Assembly: GCA_009841235.1 (NCBI GenBank)
Contig: VXMH01000071.1
Coordinates: 62,001 to 126,000 of the forward strand
Direction: 5' to 3'
Length of the DNA stretch: 64,000 nucleotides
From: Caldilineaceae bacterium SB0661_bin_32
GTDB taxonomy: Bacteria; Chloroflexota; Anaerolineae; Caldilineales; Caldilineaceae
The position numbers and the translations under genes were made by a program. Shown piece after piece: positions 39,102-48,920 of this stretch. Below the pieces are notes generated by a model. That model did no database searches and was not told the DNA's origin. It was given only the letters and a program-made list of their open reading frames with translations. The first letter of the stretch is position 1. The number at the start of each line of letters is the position of its first letter.

Positions 39102-41831
39102 ATGACCACCACCTGGACCACCCGCGGCTTCGAAAGCTTTCGCCAAGGCCGGTTCGGCAACGCAGGCCAGAACCTCTACGTCTCCCGCGCCGGCGTGCTG
39201 CAGCGCATCCACCAGTATGACCTCAACGGAAACGGCTATCTGGACCTGGTCTTCTGCAACAGCCAGAACCACCAGGAACGCCCGCCCGCCTACCTGTACG
39301 ATGACCCCTTGGGCGCTGCGACCCGCACCGAGCTGCCGGCCGAAGGCGCATGGACCGGCGCCGTCGCCGACCTCAACAACGACGGCTTCGACGACCTGAT
39401 TCTGGGTATGCGCCACAACGGCATCCGGCCCGACCTCAACGCCGTCATCTACTATGGCGCGCCCGACGGCATGAGTGAACGACGCCAGCAGCAACTGCCC
39501 GTTCCCCAATGCGAGTCCGTGGCGGCCGGAGACTTTGACGGAGACGGCCGTCCCGACCTTGCCTTCGCCAGCCAGGGCGTGCTCCGCATCTTCTCTCAAT
39601 CCGACCTGGGTTTCGAGCCGCAGAGATTCGTAGATCTGGACGTCGCCGCCGAACAACTGACCGCCGGCGATCTTGACGGTGACGGCTTTGACGACCTGGT
39701 CGTCCGTTCAGTAGAGGGCGGTGTAACCGTATATTGGGGTGGTCCCGATGGCATCAACCAGGAGCGCGCAACCGTCTTCTACCAACCTGACACCGAGCGC
39801 GCCCGCCCTTCAGAGCCGGCGGTACAGTACGCCGAGCACGTTGAGGAAGCGAAGCCTCTGGCCGGCATCGTCCATCTGAACGGCCTCCCCCACCTCTTCC
39901 TGCCCCGGTCGCATAGTGTTTCGCTCGCGCCGGTCGGCAAGGACCGGCACTTGGGACCTCCCTTGGAGTTGTACTGCTCTCAGACACTGGCCGTGGCTGT
40001 CGGCGATGTTAGTGGCGACGGATACGATGACCTTGTGCTCGCCTGCCGCGAGCCTGGTAACGAGGGTGAACGCTCCTGGATCTATTGGGGTGGCCCGGAG
40101 GGATTCGACGAGACCCGCCGCACGCCTCTCAACAGCCACCGCGCCTGCGATGTCGCCGTCGCCGACCTGTCCGGCAACGGCTGCGCCGACGTCATCCTGT
40201 GCCAGACCCATACCCCCGATTCGTACAGTGCTGACTCGCTAATCTACCGCGCCTCACACACTGGCATCGAACCCGAGCCGGTCCGCCTGCCCTGTCAGGA
40301 CGCCCGCCGCGTCCTGCTGGCGCGAGCCGGCCCCGACGCCAGGCCGCACGTAATCTTTGTAAACCATTTCGGCCGTAACCGCTTGGGCAACATCAATCCC
40401 TACATATACTTTGGCGAAGCGGATGGCTTTTCACCGCAGAAGCGGCAGGAGTTGCCCGGCTGGGGCGCGGTCGAGGCCCTCTGTTGCGATTTCAACGACG
40501 ACGGCCGCGTCGACATCGTCCTCGCCAACGCGTCGGAAAACTCGGTTGACCGCGATCCGGGTTCCTACCTGCTTCTCAATGGGCCCGACGGCTTTGACCA
40601 AAAGCCAACCTGGATCCTGCCTACCAACCGGGCGCACGGCGTCTGTGCCGCCGACATCAACCGCGACGGCCATCTCGACCTGATCTTCTGCGGCTTCGAC
40701 AATCCCGAACTCCTGATCTTCTACGGCGTTGCCGCAGATACGGCGAACGGGCTCTGCTTTGACACCGCCAATCCGCAGCGCATTCGCCTGGAACACGACG
40801 GCAAGCTCTACAACGAGCCCCGCTGGATCTACCTCGCCGATCTCAACAACAACGGCTGGCTCGATCTGGTCGTCCCCCAGATCGCATACGACCGCAGCTT
40901 CATTCTCTGGGGTGGACCTGAAGGCTTCAGCATGGACCGCTGCCAGCCACTCTCCGTCGTGCGCGGCGCCTGCGCCCGCGCCGCCGACCTGACAGGCAAC
41001 GGCTACCTCGATCTCATCATCGGCGGTCACATCACCTCCCAGGACGGACCCCACGACTCCTTTGCCTACATCTACTGGAACGGGCCTGACGGCCTCGCCG
41101 AGGACCGCCGCACACTGCTCCCCGCCAGCGCCGTCAACTCCATGGCCGTCGCCGACTTCAACAACGACGGCCTCCTCGACCTCTTCATCTGCTCCTACCA
41201 TAACGGCCGCGAGCGGGACATCGACTCCTTCCTCTACTGGAATCGCTACGGGCGCGGCTTCGCCGCAAACGACCGCACTCGCCTCTTCACGCACTCCGCG
41301 TCCGGCTGCCTCGCCGCCGACTTCAATGGCAACGGCTGGATCGACCTGGCCGTCGCCAACCACAAAGTAGAGGGCGACCACATCGGCCATTCAGCTGTCT
41401 GGTGGAACGGCCCCGAAGGCTTCAGCGCCGAGCGCGTATCCCGGCTCCCGACATCAGGCCCGCACGGCATGACCGCCGTCAGCCCGCACAGCATTGCCGA
41501 CCGCGGGCCCGAGGAATACTATCAGTCCGCCCCCTGCAAACTGCCCGAAGGCGCACACGTGACCGAGATAGCATGGGAAGCGGAAACGCCGCCTCGTACC
41601 TGGGTCAAGGCCCAATTGAGATTCGGCAGCACAGAAGAGGATTTGGAAGAAGCGGCTTGGCAGGGATCGGACGGAGACGCAACGTGGTTCGAAAGTCCCC
41701 AGGTCGCCGGCGCCCTGAACCAATCCGGCCAATGGGTGCAGTACAGACTCGCACTGGGCGCCAGCAACGCATGCAGCACACCCCGCGTGACCGCAGTGGA
41801 TGTACACTACGAGTTGCCGGCGCAACCTTGA
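39102..41831 (+). CDS. large FG-GAP/VCBS-repeat protein without signal peptide
   Basis: A 909-residue protein made of FG-GAP/VCBS repeats. I count 12 calcium-type loops of the DxNxDGxxD form, among them DLNGNGYLD, DLNNDGFDD, DFDGDGRPD, DLDGDGFDD, DVSGDGYDD, DINRDGHLD and DFNNDGLLD. Each is followed by a strand and often by a YWGGPDG or WNGPEGF turn. The repeats would form two propellers. The last 100 residues are a separate beta-rich domain (WVKAQLRFG, GQWVQYRLALG). FG-GAP proteins are usually exported, yet the N-terminus MTTTWTTRGFESF has no signal or membrane helix. It lies upstream of carbohydrate transport genes. The role is unknown. Confidence 0.85.
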   Translation: MTTTWTTRGFESFRQGRFGNAGQNLYVSRAGVLQRIHQYDLNGNGYLDLVFCNSQNHQERPPAYLYDDPLGAATRTELPAEGAWTGAVADLNNDGFDDLILGMRHNGIRPDLNAVIYYGAPDGMSERRQQQLPVPQCESVAAGDFDGDGRPDLAFASQGVLRIFSQSDLGFEPQRFVDLDVAAEQLTAGDLDGDGFDDLVVRSVEGGVTVYWGGPDGINQERATVFYQPDTERARPSEPAVQYAEHVEEAKPLAGIVHLNGLPHLFLPRSHSVSLAPVGKDRHLGPPLELYCSQTLAVAVGDVSGDGYDDLVLACREPGNEGERSWIYWGGPEGFDETRRTPLNSHRACDVAVADLSGNGCADVILCQTHTPDSYSADSLIYRASHTGIEPEPVRLPCQDARRVLLARAGPDARPHVIFVNHFGRNRLGNINPYIYFGEADGFSPQKRQELPGWGAVEALCCDFNDDGRVDIVLANASENSVDRDPGSYLLLNGPDGFDQKPTWILPTNRAHGVCAADINRDGHLDLIFCGFDNPELLIFYGVAADTANGLCFDTANPQRIRLEHDGKLYNEPRWIYLADLNNNGWLDLVVPQIAYDRSFILWGGPEGFSMDRCQPLSVVRGACARAADLTGNGYLDLIIGGHITSQDGPHDSFAYIYWNGPDGLAEDRRTLLPASAVNSMAVADFNNDGLLDLFICSYHNGRERDIDSFLYWNRYGRGFAANDRTRLFTHSASGCLAADFNGNGWIDLAVANHKVEGDHIGHSAVWWNGPEGFSAERVSRLPTSGPHGMTAVSPHSIADRGPEEYYQSAPCKLPEGAHVTEIAWEAETPPRTWVKAQLRFGSTEEDLEEAAWQGSDGDATWFESPQVAGALNQSGQWVQYRLALGASNACSTPRVTAVDVHYELPAQP

Positions 41832-41977
41832 GCTTCCGCGCCGTCCCCAAGGCAACTCTTCTGCTGCTTGAAAAATGACGGTTGCCGTTATGTGCCAGAA
41901 CTGCGAGAATAACCCAGTGGTTGGTGCCCCGCGCCGCCACTGGAAGACATACTTCGCGAAGAGGGACTTTCGCTCAC

Positions 41978-42006
41978 TTGACGCATGACTGCCATCTTCC
42001 TGTAAG
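41978..42006 (+). promoter_or_regulatory. possible promoter of ABC system 1
   Basis: TTGACG (41978-41983) lies 17 nt upstream of TGTAAG (42001-42006), about 37 nt before the binding-protein start. The -10 is imperfect. Confidence 0.45.
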
Positions 42007-42042
42007 AGCCTCCCGTTCAAATCACAAAGAGGAGAACCGTCG

Positions 42043-43410
42043 ATGAGAACCCTTCGTAAACTCAACCCGTTGATGCTAGTCGCAATCACTGCCATGATAC
42101 TGGCCGCCTGTGCCGCGCCCGCTGCACCCGCCGGCGACGCCGCAGCCGAATCAGCGGCAGACGAGCAGGTGACCTTGCGCATGACTGCCCTGGGCGGTAT
42201 CGTCGCTGAAGCCGTCACCGCGCTCACCGACAATTACATGGAGGAAAATCCTAACGTGGAGATCATCGTCGACGTCCAGGGCGACGATATGAGCTGGCAG
42301 AAGACCGCTCCCACAACCATGTTCGCCGCCTCCGATGGCCCCGATCTTTCCTGGTGGTGGTGCGGCCGCTTCGCCCAGTTCAATGACATGATGGACGCCG
42401 GGCTGCTGGCCTCGCTCGATGACCTTTATGAGAGCGAAGGCTGGAACGAGTCCTTCCCGCAGGGCACGCTCGACTACTTCACGCACACCGACGGCAGCCG
42501 CTACGGCGTCAATCTGGACGCTGTCTGGACGCCGATGGTCTACTACAACAAGGAAATCTTTGCCGAAGCGGGTGTCGAGCCGCCGACAACCTGGGATGAG
42601 TTCTACGCGCTTGGCGACAAGATCCGCGCAGCCGGCTATGAGACGCTCACGACTCCTTATGAAATGGGCGTTCGCAGCCACCTTCCGGACGGCCTGATGC
42701 TCCGCTCCTGGACCGAGCAGGAATACCAGGCCTTCCTCCTCAACTGGATGCCCGACGCGCCGGAGTGGTCTCTCGAACACAAGTGGACCGACCCCAACGG
42801 CGTCCGCATCTACCAGTACATTATGGATATGGCCGACAGCGGGCTGCTGATGGAGGGCTACGCCGGCATCACCGACTACGGCCAGTCCAAGGGGCTCTTC
42901 CTCTCCGGCAAAGCCGCCATGTTCCAGGACGGCAGCTGGTCGACGGGCGCCACCTCACTGCCCGAAGAGGCAACCTTCGACTGGGGTTACTTCTACTATC
43001 CGCGACTGGACCAGGACAACTACGGCGAAATGGGCTCCTTCGTCGCCAACTGCCTGATCGTCTTCGAAGACCGAGACAACGTCGAAGCAGCCAAAGATGT
43101 TGTAGCCTACATCCTGCAGCCCGAAAACATGGTGCTGTGGGCCGAGACACTGGGCGGCCCCCCTGGGCGGACCGACCTGCCGACCGAAAAAGTGACGGAG
43201 GTACTTGGTCCCGTGATGGCCGGCATGTTGCAGGAGATCGCCGCGGCCGGAGCGCCTACACTCTATGAGGGCGTGGTGCCACCTGAGCTTCTGGCCTCTC
43301 TTAAGGCCTCAATAGACCTCATGCTGACCGGCAGTCTCACACCCGAAGAGGCAGCTGCCATGCAGCAGGAAGAGACCGAAAGAGTCCGCGCAGAGCTTGC
43401 CGACCAGTAG
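42043..43410 (+). CDS. carbohydrate ABC transporter substrate-binding lipoprotein, system 1
   Basis: A family-1 extracellular solute-binding lipoprotein of 455 residues. The signal ends at a lipobox with Cys23 (ILAAC), followed by an Ala/Pro-rich tether. The core has the usual layout (ENPNVEIIVDVQGDD, YYNKEIFAEAGVEPPTTWDEF, GKAAMFQDGSW). AGGAG precedes the ATG. Two permease genes and a glycoside-hydrolase-like gene follow, so the ligand is probably an oligosaccharide or glycoside. No ATPase gene is present in the cluster. Confidence 0.92.
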   Translation: MRTLRKLNPLMLVAITAMILAACAAPAAPAGDAAAESAADEQVTLRMTALGGIVAEAVTALTDNYMEENPNVEIIVDVQGDDMSWQKTAPTTMFAASDGPDLSWWWCGRFAQFNDMMDAGLLASLDDLYESEGWNESFPQGTLDYFTHTDGSRYGVNLDAVWTPMVYYNKEIFAEAGVEPPTTWDEFYALGDKIRAAGYETLTTPYEMGVRSHLPDGLMLRSWTEQEYQAFLLNWMPDAPEWSLEHKWTDPNGVRIYQYIMDMADSGLLMEGYAGITDYGQSKGLFLSGKAAMFQDGSWSTGATSLPEEATFDWGYFYYPRLDQDNYGEMGSFVANCLIVFEDRDNVEAAKDVVAYILQPENMVLWAETLGGPPGRTDLPTEKVTEVLGPVMAGMLQEIAAAGAPTLYEGVVPPELLASLKASIDLMLTGSLTPEEAAAMQQEETERVRAELADQ

Positions 43411-43475
43411 GACGGCTTGAGGAGCTACCGTAGTTTGGGCGCTTTCCTGGACTGAACTCGCAGGAGACGAAGAGC

Positions 43476-44471
43476 GTGGCGCGAGGAACCGCCAGCGTCG
43501 AAAGTGGAAATGGGAGTCGAGAAGAGAGGGGGCAGAATTCGCCTCTTTCTCCTCACTCCTCGCCTCCCGGTCCCCGCCTTGGTTCGCGTCTGGCGCGATG
43601 GTGGAATCGGGAAGGCATCTGGTACCTGTTCCTTGCGCCCGCCGTTCTCCTGCTGCTTGTCTTTTTGGCCTATCCTTTGGCCGACTCGTTGGTGTTGAGC
43701 TTCTATAAGTGGAAGGGACTGGGCGCGCGCAAGTTCGTCGGCCTCGACAACTTTGAGCGTCTGCTCGACGACCGATTCTTCTGGGGAGCCACTTGGCACA
43801 CGCTGGTCTTCGCGCTGGTTGTTACCCTGGGAACGGTCGGCATCGGTTATCTCCTTGCGACGGTAATCTCACGCCGCGTCTTCGGCTCGGGCGTTTACCG
43901 TGTAGGATTCTACCTGCCGGTAATGCTCTCTGTGGTCGTGGTCGCGGCGCTGTGGGTTCGCATCTATGAGTTCAACTGGGGCCTTCTCAATACTGTTCTG
44001 CGCGCCATTGGATTGGATGTTCTTGCCCTGCCGTGGCTGGCCGACGTCAAGTACGCGCTGGCCGCCGTGATTGTCGTTCCAATCTGGCAGTATGCCGGCT
44101 TCCCCATGATCGTTACGCTGGCTGCTATTGAGGGCATCCCCCAGGACCTGCACGATGCCGCTACAATTGACGGCGTTAGCGAGTGGCAGCGTACCTGGCG
44201 CCTGATCTTCCCCCTCGTGCGCCCTGTGGTCGCCTCGATCAGCATCCTGCAAATCATTTTCTCACTGAAGGTATTCGATCTGGTTTGGGTGATGACCAAG
44301 GGGAGTCCCGGCAACAGCACCGCAGTCCTGGGAACCTTCCTCTTTCGACAAGGCTTCGAAACGCAGAAGTACGGCTATGCTTCAGCCGTAGCAGTGGTAA
44401 TGTTCCTGATCGTATTCACGCTGACCTATCTCTATCAGCGTTTGGTGAAGTTTGATGCGGTCGAATTCTGA
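43476..44471 (+). CDS. carbohydrate ABC permease 1 (MalF type), system 1
   Basis: A 331-residue permease with six membrane segments. The ATPase-contact loop is LHDAATIDGVSEWQRTWRLIFPLVRP. A basic hydrophilic N-terminus of about 45 residues precedes the first helix (WYLFLAPAVLLLLVFL). The start is a GTG 66 nt after the binding-protein gene. The 3' end overlaps the next permease by 17 nt. Confidence 0.9.
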   Translation: MARGTASVESGNGSREERGQNSPLSPHSSPPGPRLGSRLARWWNREGIWYLFLAPAVLLLLVFLAYPLADSLVLSFYKWKGLGARKFVGLDNFERLLDDRFFWGATWHTLVFALVVTLGTVGIGYLLATVISRRVFGSGVYRVGFYLPVMLSVVVVAALWVRIYEFNWGLLNTVLRAIGLDVLALPWLADVKYALAAVIVVPIWQYAGFPMIVTLAAIEGIPQDLHDAATIDGVSEWQRTWRLIFPLVRPVVASISILQIIFSLKVFDLVWVMTKGSPGNSTAVLGTFLFRQGFETQKYGYASAVAVVMFLIVFTLTYLYQRLVKFDAVEF

Positions 44472-45366
44472 GGACAGGGAACTGGAAGTGGCCGACAGGC
44501 GAACCGCTAACGGATCGCCGTTCGCTGCGCGTTTGCTCACGCGCATCATGATGGTCGCGCTGGCCGTCTGGTTTATCGTCGAACTCTACCCTGTAATCTT
44601 TCTGATCAATACTTCGCTAAAGACCGATTCCGAAATACTGAGCACGCCTTTTGCCCTGCCCACCGCCTTCAACTTCGGCAACTACGTGCGCGTCTGGGTG
44701 GGAGAAGGAGCAAACAATAAGCCGATCGCTCTCTACCTGCGCAACAGCATCGCCGTGACGGTCGCCACGTTAGCGCTGCTGCTTGCAGTCTCTTCATTGG
44801 CCGGATATGCCTTGGCGCGCGGCCGCTTCCCCGGCAGCGCCGCCACTCAACAGACTTTTCTGCTCTGCCTGGCCGTGCCTGTCCACGTCCTCATCATTCC
44901 TGTCTTTTTTATGATGGACCGGTTCGGGCTTCGCAACGACCTGTTGGGCCTGTCGCTTATGTACACCACGATGGGCGTGCCCTTTACTGTGCTGTTGATG
45001 CGGGCCTATTTCCTGAGCTTCCCCGTAGAAATGGAGGAAGCCGCACAGATCGACGGCTGTTCCCGCTTCGGCGTCTTCTGGCGCGTAGTGGTCCCCGTCT
45101 CGCGCAACGCCATCGCCAGCATGGCCATCATCAACGTTAGCTGGGTCTGGAGCGAGCTCTTTTTCGCCCTGGTGCTCATGGACCGGTCGGAAGCGCAGAC
45201 GATGCCCTTGGCGGTGATCGCCTACGCGCCCAAAGCGATGATGGGCGAGTCGACTATCGGCCCCCAATTCGCGGCCATGGTCACCGCCGCGATGCCCTTA
45301 ATCCTCGTCTACTTCCTCTTCCAGCGACAGATTACCAAGGGCATGACGATGGGCGCGATCCGCTGA
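44455..45366 (+). CDS. carbohydrate ABC permease 2 (MalG type), system 1
   Basis: A 303-residue permease with six membrane segments and the contact loop MEEAAQIDGCSRFGVFWRVVVPVSR. The ATG at 44455 follows GGTGA; the codon before it is a TTG that could also serve. The overlap with permease 1 suggests translational coupling. It is followed after 142 nt by the glycoside-hydrolase-like gene. Confidence 0.9.
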   Translation: MRSNSEDRELEVADRRTANGSPFAARLLTRIMMVALAVWFIVELYPVIFLINTSLKTDSEILSTPFALPTAFNFGNYVRVWVGEGANNKPIALYLRNSIAVTVATLALLLAVSSLAGYALARGRFPGSAATQQTFLLCLAVPVHVLIIPVFFMMDRFGLRNDLLGLSLMYTTMGVPFTVLLMRAYFLSFPVEMEEAAQIDGCSRFGVFWRVVVPVSRNAIASMAIINVSWVWSELFFALVLMDRSEAQTMPLAVIAYAPKAMMGESTIGPQFAAMVTAAMPLILVYFLFQRQITKGMTMGAIR

Positions 45367-45508
45367 ACGGAAGCGCGTATTCCGAAGAGCGTTTCCGGGC
45401 CAGGCCCTCAACTCATGCCCGCCATGATGGGAGCTGCTCACTCTCCGGAGTCCCGGAGTGGGCCCGACTCCCGGCACTTGTAAACACCACAGAAAGGGGA
45501 CGAGCGCG

Positions 45509-47632
45509 ATGAATTGGTTCGCTCAGACATTTCGCAAAGTCCATATCATCTACGCCTCGCCACTCTGGGCGAAGAATCGGGGCACAGCATTCAATGCCGA
45601 AGAGTATGCCGAATCCCTCTCCGGGGCCGGCGTAGATTGCGTGGAACTCTATACCAAGGACCATCACGGGATCTGCTACTACCCCTGTTCTCTCGGACTC
45701 TCCTATCCGCACGACGTTGTCGGCCAGCTGCTGGCCGCCCTCCGCAAACGCAATATCCGCCTCATAGCCTACTTCAGCGTATGCTTTGACAACTACGCGC
45801 TCGGCCTGCACCCGGAATGGCGCGCCGTCAATGTCTGGGGCGATCCTTGCAAAGTCGGGCCCTTCTACATGGCCTGCTGGAGTTCCGGCTACATGGACTA
45901 TGCCCTGCAGCAGATTCGCGAGCTGGCGCAGAGCTACGAGGTCGACGGCTACTGGCTGGATATCATGCCCTATGTCAGGAACGTTCCCCAGACCGAGTGG
46001 ATGTCCAACTCGCTGCCGTCGCCCTGTTACTGCTTCAGCTGCCAGAAGGGGTATGAAGAGGAGACCGGAGAGCGGCTGCCCCTGCTCGAAACGCCTGAGT
46101 CACAGGTGGGGAATCCTCTGTTCGGGGATCTGTCGCTGCAACAAATCGTCGGCCAGCCTTACCTGGCCCACCACGCCGACCAGGCCTACCAGTTTTTGCT
46201 CGGCAAGGGGGAAGACTTCCTTACGCAGACAATGGACATCCTGCGCACCAACAATCCGCAAGCCTTGATCACTTACAACGGCGCCAACGGTCCTGGAGAT
46301 CCCTTCGACTACGCCGACCTGGTCTCTATCGAAGGCCACGCCCCTCTCTACACACGCCAGAGTTTCATCGCCCGCTGGGGCCGGGCGACCGGCAAACCGT
46401 TCGAAATCCTTGTCTCCGCCGGTCTGCCCGGTGGCCCATTGGGCGGCCTCTGGTGCCGCTACGATCACAAGCCGCCTCCCCTTCTCCAGATGGAGAACGC
46501 AATAAGCCTGGCGCACGGCGGCAGCAGTGTACTCGGGCAGTTCCCCTATCCCGACGGCTCGACCGACCCTGCCCAGTATCGCGGCTATGAACAGATCTTT
46601 CGACCCACCGCAGAGATTGAGCCTTGGCTGCGCCAGCCCCAGTCGGTCAGCGACATCGGCATCCCTCTGCTGACCAAGCCTCGCACGGCCTCGCTCTTCT
46701 GGTATCTGATGACCGAGGGCGTCGAAAACATCCACCAGGCTCTGCTCGAATACCACTATCAGTACGACTTCCTGCGCAGCCTTGATGACCTGGAGTCCTA
46801 CCAACTAATCGTTCTGGCTGACCAGGCCGCGCTCTCCGACGCCGAGCTCGAGCGGCTGCGTGACTATGTGGCGCAGGGCGGCAAGCTGCTGGCAAGCGCG
46901 TACAGCTCCCTGTGGGACGAAAACGGGCGCCGTCGCGATGACTTCGGCCTGGCCGATCTCTTCGGTATTTCCTTCCGCCGCGATCCCGGTCTGCCCTATG
47001 TGAGCGTCCGTCTGCGCGACCAGGATCTCATTGACCGTGTCACCTCCTTTCCCATGTTTGCGGAAGATGCGCCCCCCGTCGAGGTAAGCCTGAACGGCGC
47101 CGCCGTGCTTGGTGACTTGGTCTATTCTGAGGCAAATCGTACAAGCGGTACGACTGTGATGTGGGGAAATGCGCCGCCGGACGAGGACCAGGCCCACCCC
47201 GGGCTGTGTCGAAACGAATACGGCAAAGGAGTATGTTGGTATGCCGCATGGCCGCTGCGAACCGGGGGCCTGTCAAACGTCTGGATAAAGCGTCTGATCA
47301 AGGAGCTTGTCAGCGACGTAGTAACCCAGCCAGCGCTCACGACCACCGCACCGGCGGGAGTGGAAGTTGTGCTGAACCGTCAGGACGGACGCAACGTCGT
47401 TCACCTTGTAAACCATCACGTCGGCTCACCGGACCGACCGTCGTTCGACCAGGAAAATGGGCTGGTCCTGGACAACCTGGTGATTCAACTGGATCTGAAA
47501 CGGCTGGGACTGGAAAGCGTGCAGCGGGTCTACGCGCCCCCGCAAAGCGATCTCAAGTACCGAGTAGATGGGAACAACCTGATCGTGCAGGTTCCGCCAC
47601 TGCGGGCGCATGCGCTGATCGCAGTCGAGTGA
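45509..47632 (+). CDS. glycoside-hydrolase-like protein with beta-galactosidase trimerisation-type domain
   Basis: A cytoplasmic protein of 707 residues. The N-terminal two thirds form a TIM-barrel region resembling the GHL6/alpha-fucosidase-like group: DCVELYTKDHHGICYYP, LIAYFSVCFDNYAL and VDGYWLDIMPYV, whose Asp is the likely catalytic residue. A Cys-rich loop (CYCFSCQKGYEEETGERLP) follows. From about 430 a Rossmann-like domain of the beta-galactosidase trimerisation kind is visible (LIVLADQAALSDAELERLRDYVAQGGKLLAS). The C-terminus is a beta domain. AAAGGGGA precedes the ATG. It would cleave the sugar imported by system 1, and the linkage is unknown. Confidence 0.78.
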   Translation: MNWFAQTFRKVHIIYASPLWAKNRGTAFNAEEYAESLSGAGVDCVELYTKDHHGICYYPCSLGLSYPHDVVGQLLAALRKRNIRLIAYFSVCFDNYALGLHPEWRAVNVWGDPCKVGPFYMACWSSGYMDYALQQIRELAQSYEVDGYWLDIMPYVRNVPQTEWMSNSLPSPCYCFSCQKGYEEETGERLPLLETPESQVGNPLFGDLSLQQIVGQPYLAHHADQAYQFLLGKGEDFLTQTMDILRTNNPQALITYNGANGPGDPFDYADLVSIEGHAPLYTRQSFIARWGRATGKPFEILVSAGLPGGPLGGLWCRYDHKPPPLLQMENAISLAHGGSSVLGQFPYPDGSTDPAQYRGYEQIFRPTAEIEPWLRQPQSVSDIGIPLLTKPRTASLFWYLMTEGVENIHQALLEYHYQYDFLRSLDDLESYQLIVLADQAALSDAELERLRDYVAQGGKLLASAYSSLWDENGRRRDDFGLADLFGISFRRDPGLPYVSVRLRDQDLIDRVTSFPMFAEDAPPVEVSLNGAAVLGDLVYSEANRTSGTTVMWGNAPPDEDQAHPGLCRNEYGKGVCWYAAWPLRTGGLSNVWIKRLIKELVSDVVTQPALTTTAPAGVEVVLNRQDGRNVVHLVNHHVGSPDRPSFDQENGLVLDNLVIQLDLKRLGLESVQRVYAPPQSDLKYRVDGNNLIVQVPPLRAHALIAVE

Positions 47633-47846
47633 TCTCAGACAGTCTCAGAATCAGTTCGCCGATTCCGGCGGCGTCCTGACCCGCTGATTTGTCGGAACCC
47701 AACTGCTTTTGGGTCATTCAGGCGGTTTCAAGCGAGGATGCAATGGCAGCCAATCAGCGGCCGGCCGACGAGCAAGCGCCGGCCGGCACAGAGGTTATCT
47801 TCGCACTGGCGTAGGCCAGCTTCACTTGTGGGCAGAAATCTACTAC

Positions 47847-48833
47847 TCAACCGCTCCCGAACTGTACAAACTCCAGCACAGCCGGGTTGCATATATCCTT
47901 CGGCTGCCGGTCGTTGAAGAAGTCGAGAATCGCATCCACGGCCATATGCTCAATGCGTCTGCGCCCTTCAATCGTCGTTGACGCCGAGTGCGGGGTCGCC
48001 ACGATCTTGGGATGCGTGCGCAGCCGCGACGAGACCGGGGGAGGCTCCGGGTCAAACACGTCCAATCCCGCTCCGCGAATCTGTCCGCAGTCCAGCGCCT
48101 CCAGCAGTGCGTCCTGGTCAACCAGCGGGCCGCGCGCCAGATTGAGCAGGATAGCCTCATCCTTCATCTGCTTGAAGCGGTCGGCATTCATCAAGTGGCG
48201 CGTTTCCGGCGTGGAAGGTGCGTGCAGACTGAGAATGTCGGCACTGCCGATAACCGTGTCCAGATCAGCGAGCTCTACGCCAATCTCCGCGGCCCGCTCC
48301 GCTGTGATGTAGGGGTCGAACGCCAGTACACGCATGTCCAATCCCCGCCCGCAGATATGGGCCACGCGCCCGCCGATCCGGCCCAGCCCGACCAGCCCGA
48401 GCGTTTTACCCACCAATTCCGTGCCCATCGGCACAGCCCGCGGGGCAAAGTCGCCGGCGGCCAGTTGCTCCTGCCCCGGCTTGACCTGCTTGGCCGCGGC
48501 CAGCATCAGAGCCACCGTATGTTCGGCAGTCGATTCCGTGGGCCCGTCAGGCGTATTGCAGAAGACTACCCGATGCCGCGTCGCCGCGTCCAGGTCCACA
48601 TTGTCAATCCCGATTCCGGTGCGCACTAAGATTCGCAAATTGGGCAACCGGTCGAATATATCATCGTTGTAGCGGATGGCCGAGGCCGCCAGAATCCCCT
48701 GGGCCGGCTCGGCGCTGCCTACCGGGTCATCCGGGTCCGCAATCAGCCGCGTTACCGCATCGGGAAACTTGGACAGAGCGTCCGAAAGCTGGGGCGCTTC
48801 GCTCCAGACATGCGTTAGTTCAGAAAGGTTCAT
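47847..48833 (-). CDS. D-2-hydroxyacid dehydrogenase (NAD-dependent)
   Basis: A 328-residue dehydrogenase related to phosphoglycerate and hydroxypyruvate/glyoxylate reductases. The NAD site is GLVGLGRIGGRVA near 145-160. The catalytic trio is the Arg in LARGPLVDQDALLEAL, the Glu in FDPEPPPV and the His in TPHSAST. No regulatory ACT domain is present, so it is not a full SerA. It is convergent with the glycoside-hydrolase-like gene. The gap between them (47633-47846) has only a weak ACCCAA/TTGGGT hairpin near 47698-47714. Confidence 0.9.
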   Translation of the reverse strand: MNLSELTHVWSEAPQLSDALSKFPDAVTRLIADPDDPVGSAEPAQGILAASAIRYNDDIFDRLPNLRILVRTGIGIDNVDLDAATRHRVVFCNTPDGPTESTAEHTVALMLAAAKQVKPGQEQLAAGDFAPRAVPMGTELVGKTLGLVGLGRIGGRVAHICGRGLDMRVLAFDPYITAERAAEIGVELADLDTVIGSADILSLHAPSTPETRHLMNADRFKQMKDEAILLNLARGPLVDQDALLEALDCGQIRGAGLDVFDPEPPPVSSRLRTHPKIVATPHSASTTIEGRRRIEHMAVDAILDFFNDRQPKDICNPAVLEFVQFGSG

Positions 48834-48920
48834 GGAAACTGCTCCGGCTCTTGAATTCGTTGAGTCAGGGAAGAAAACTGTCAGGAAGCATAGTGTGTTG
48901 GTTCAACAAAGTCAAAATGT

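Noticed and set aside
40431-41390. 319-codon minus-strand frame opposite the FG-GAP gene
   Set aside because: Mirror of a repetitive high-GC coding region; it reads as repeated Val/Ala/Glu patterns with no domain and lies wholly inside the FG-GAP gene.
45431-45480. Inverted repeat near CTCCGG/CCGGAG before the glycoside-hydrolase-like gene
   Set aside because: Imperfect, no T run, and too common in GC-rich DNA to call a terminator.
47698-47714. ACCCAA/TTGGGT hairpin after the glycoside-hydrolase-like gene
   Set aside because: Six-bp stem with no T tract; too weak as a terminator.
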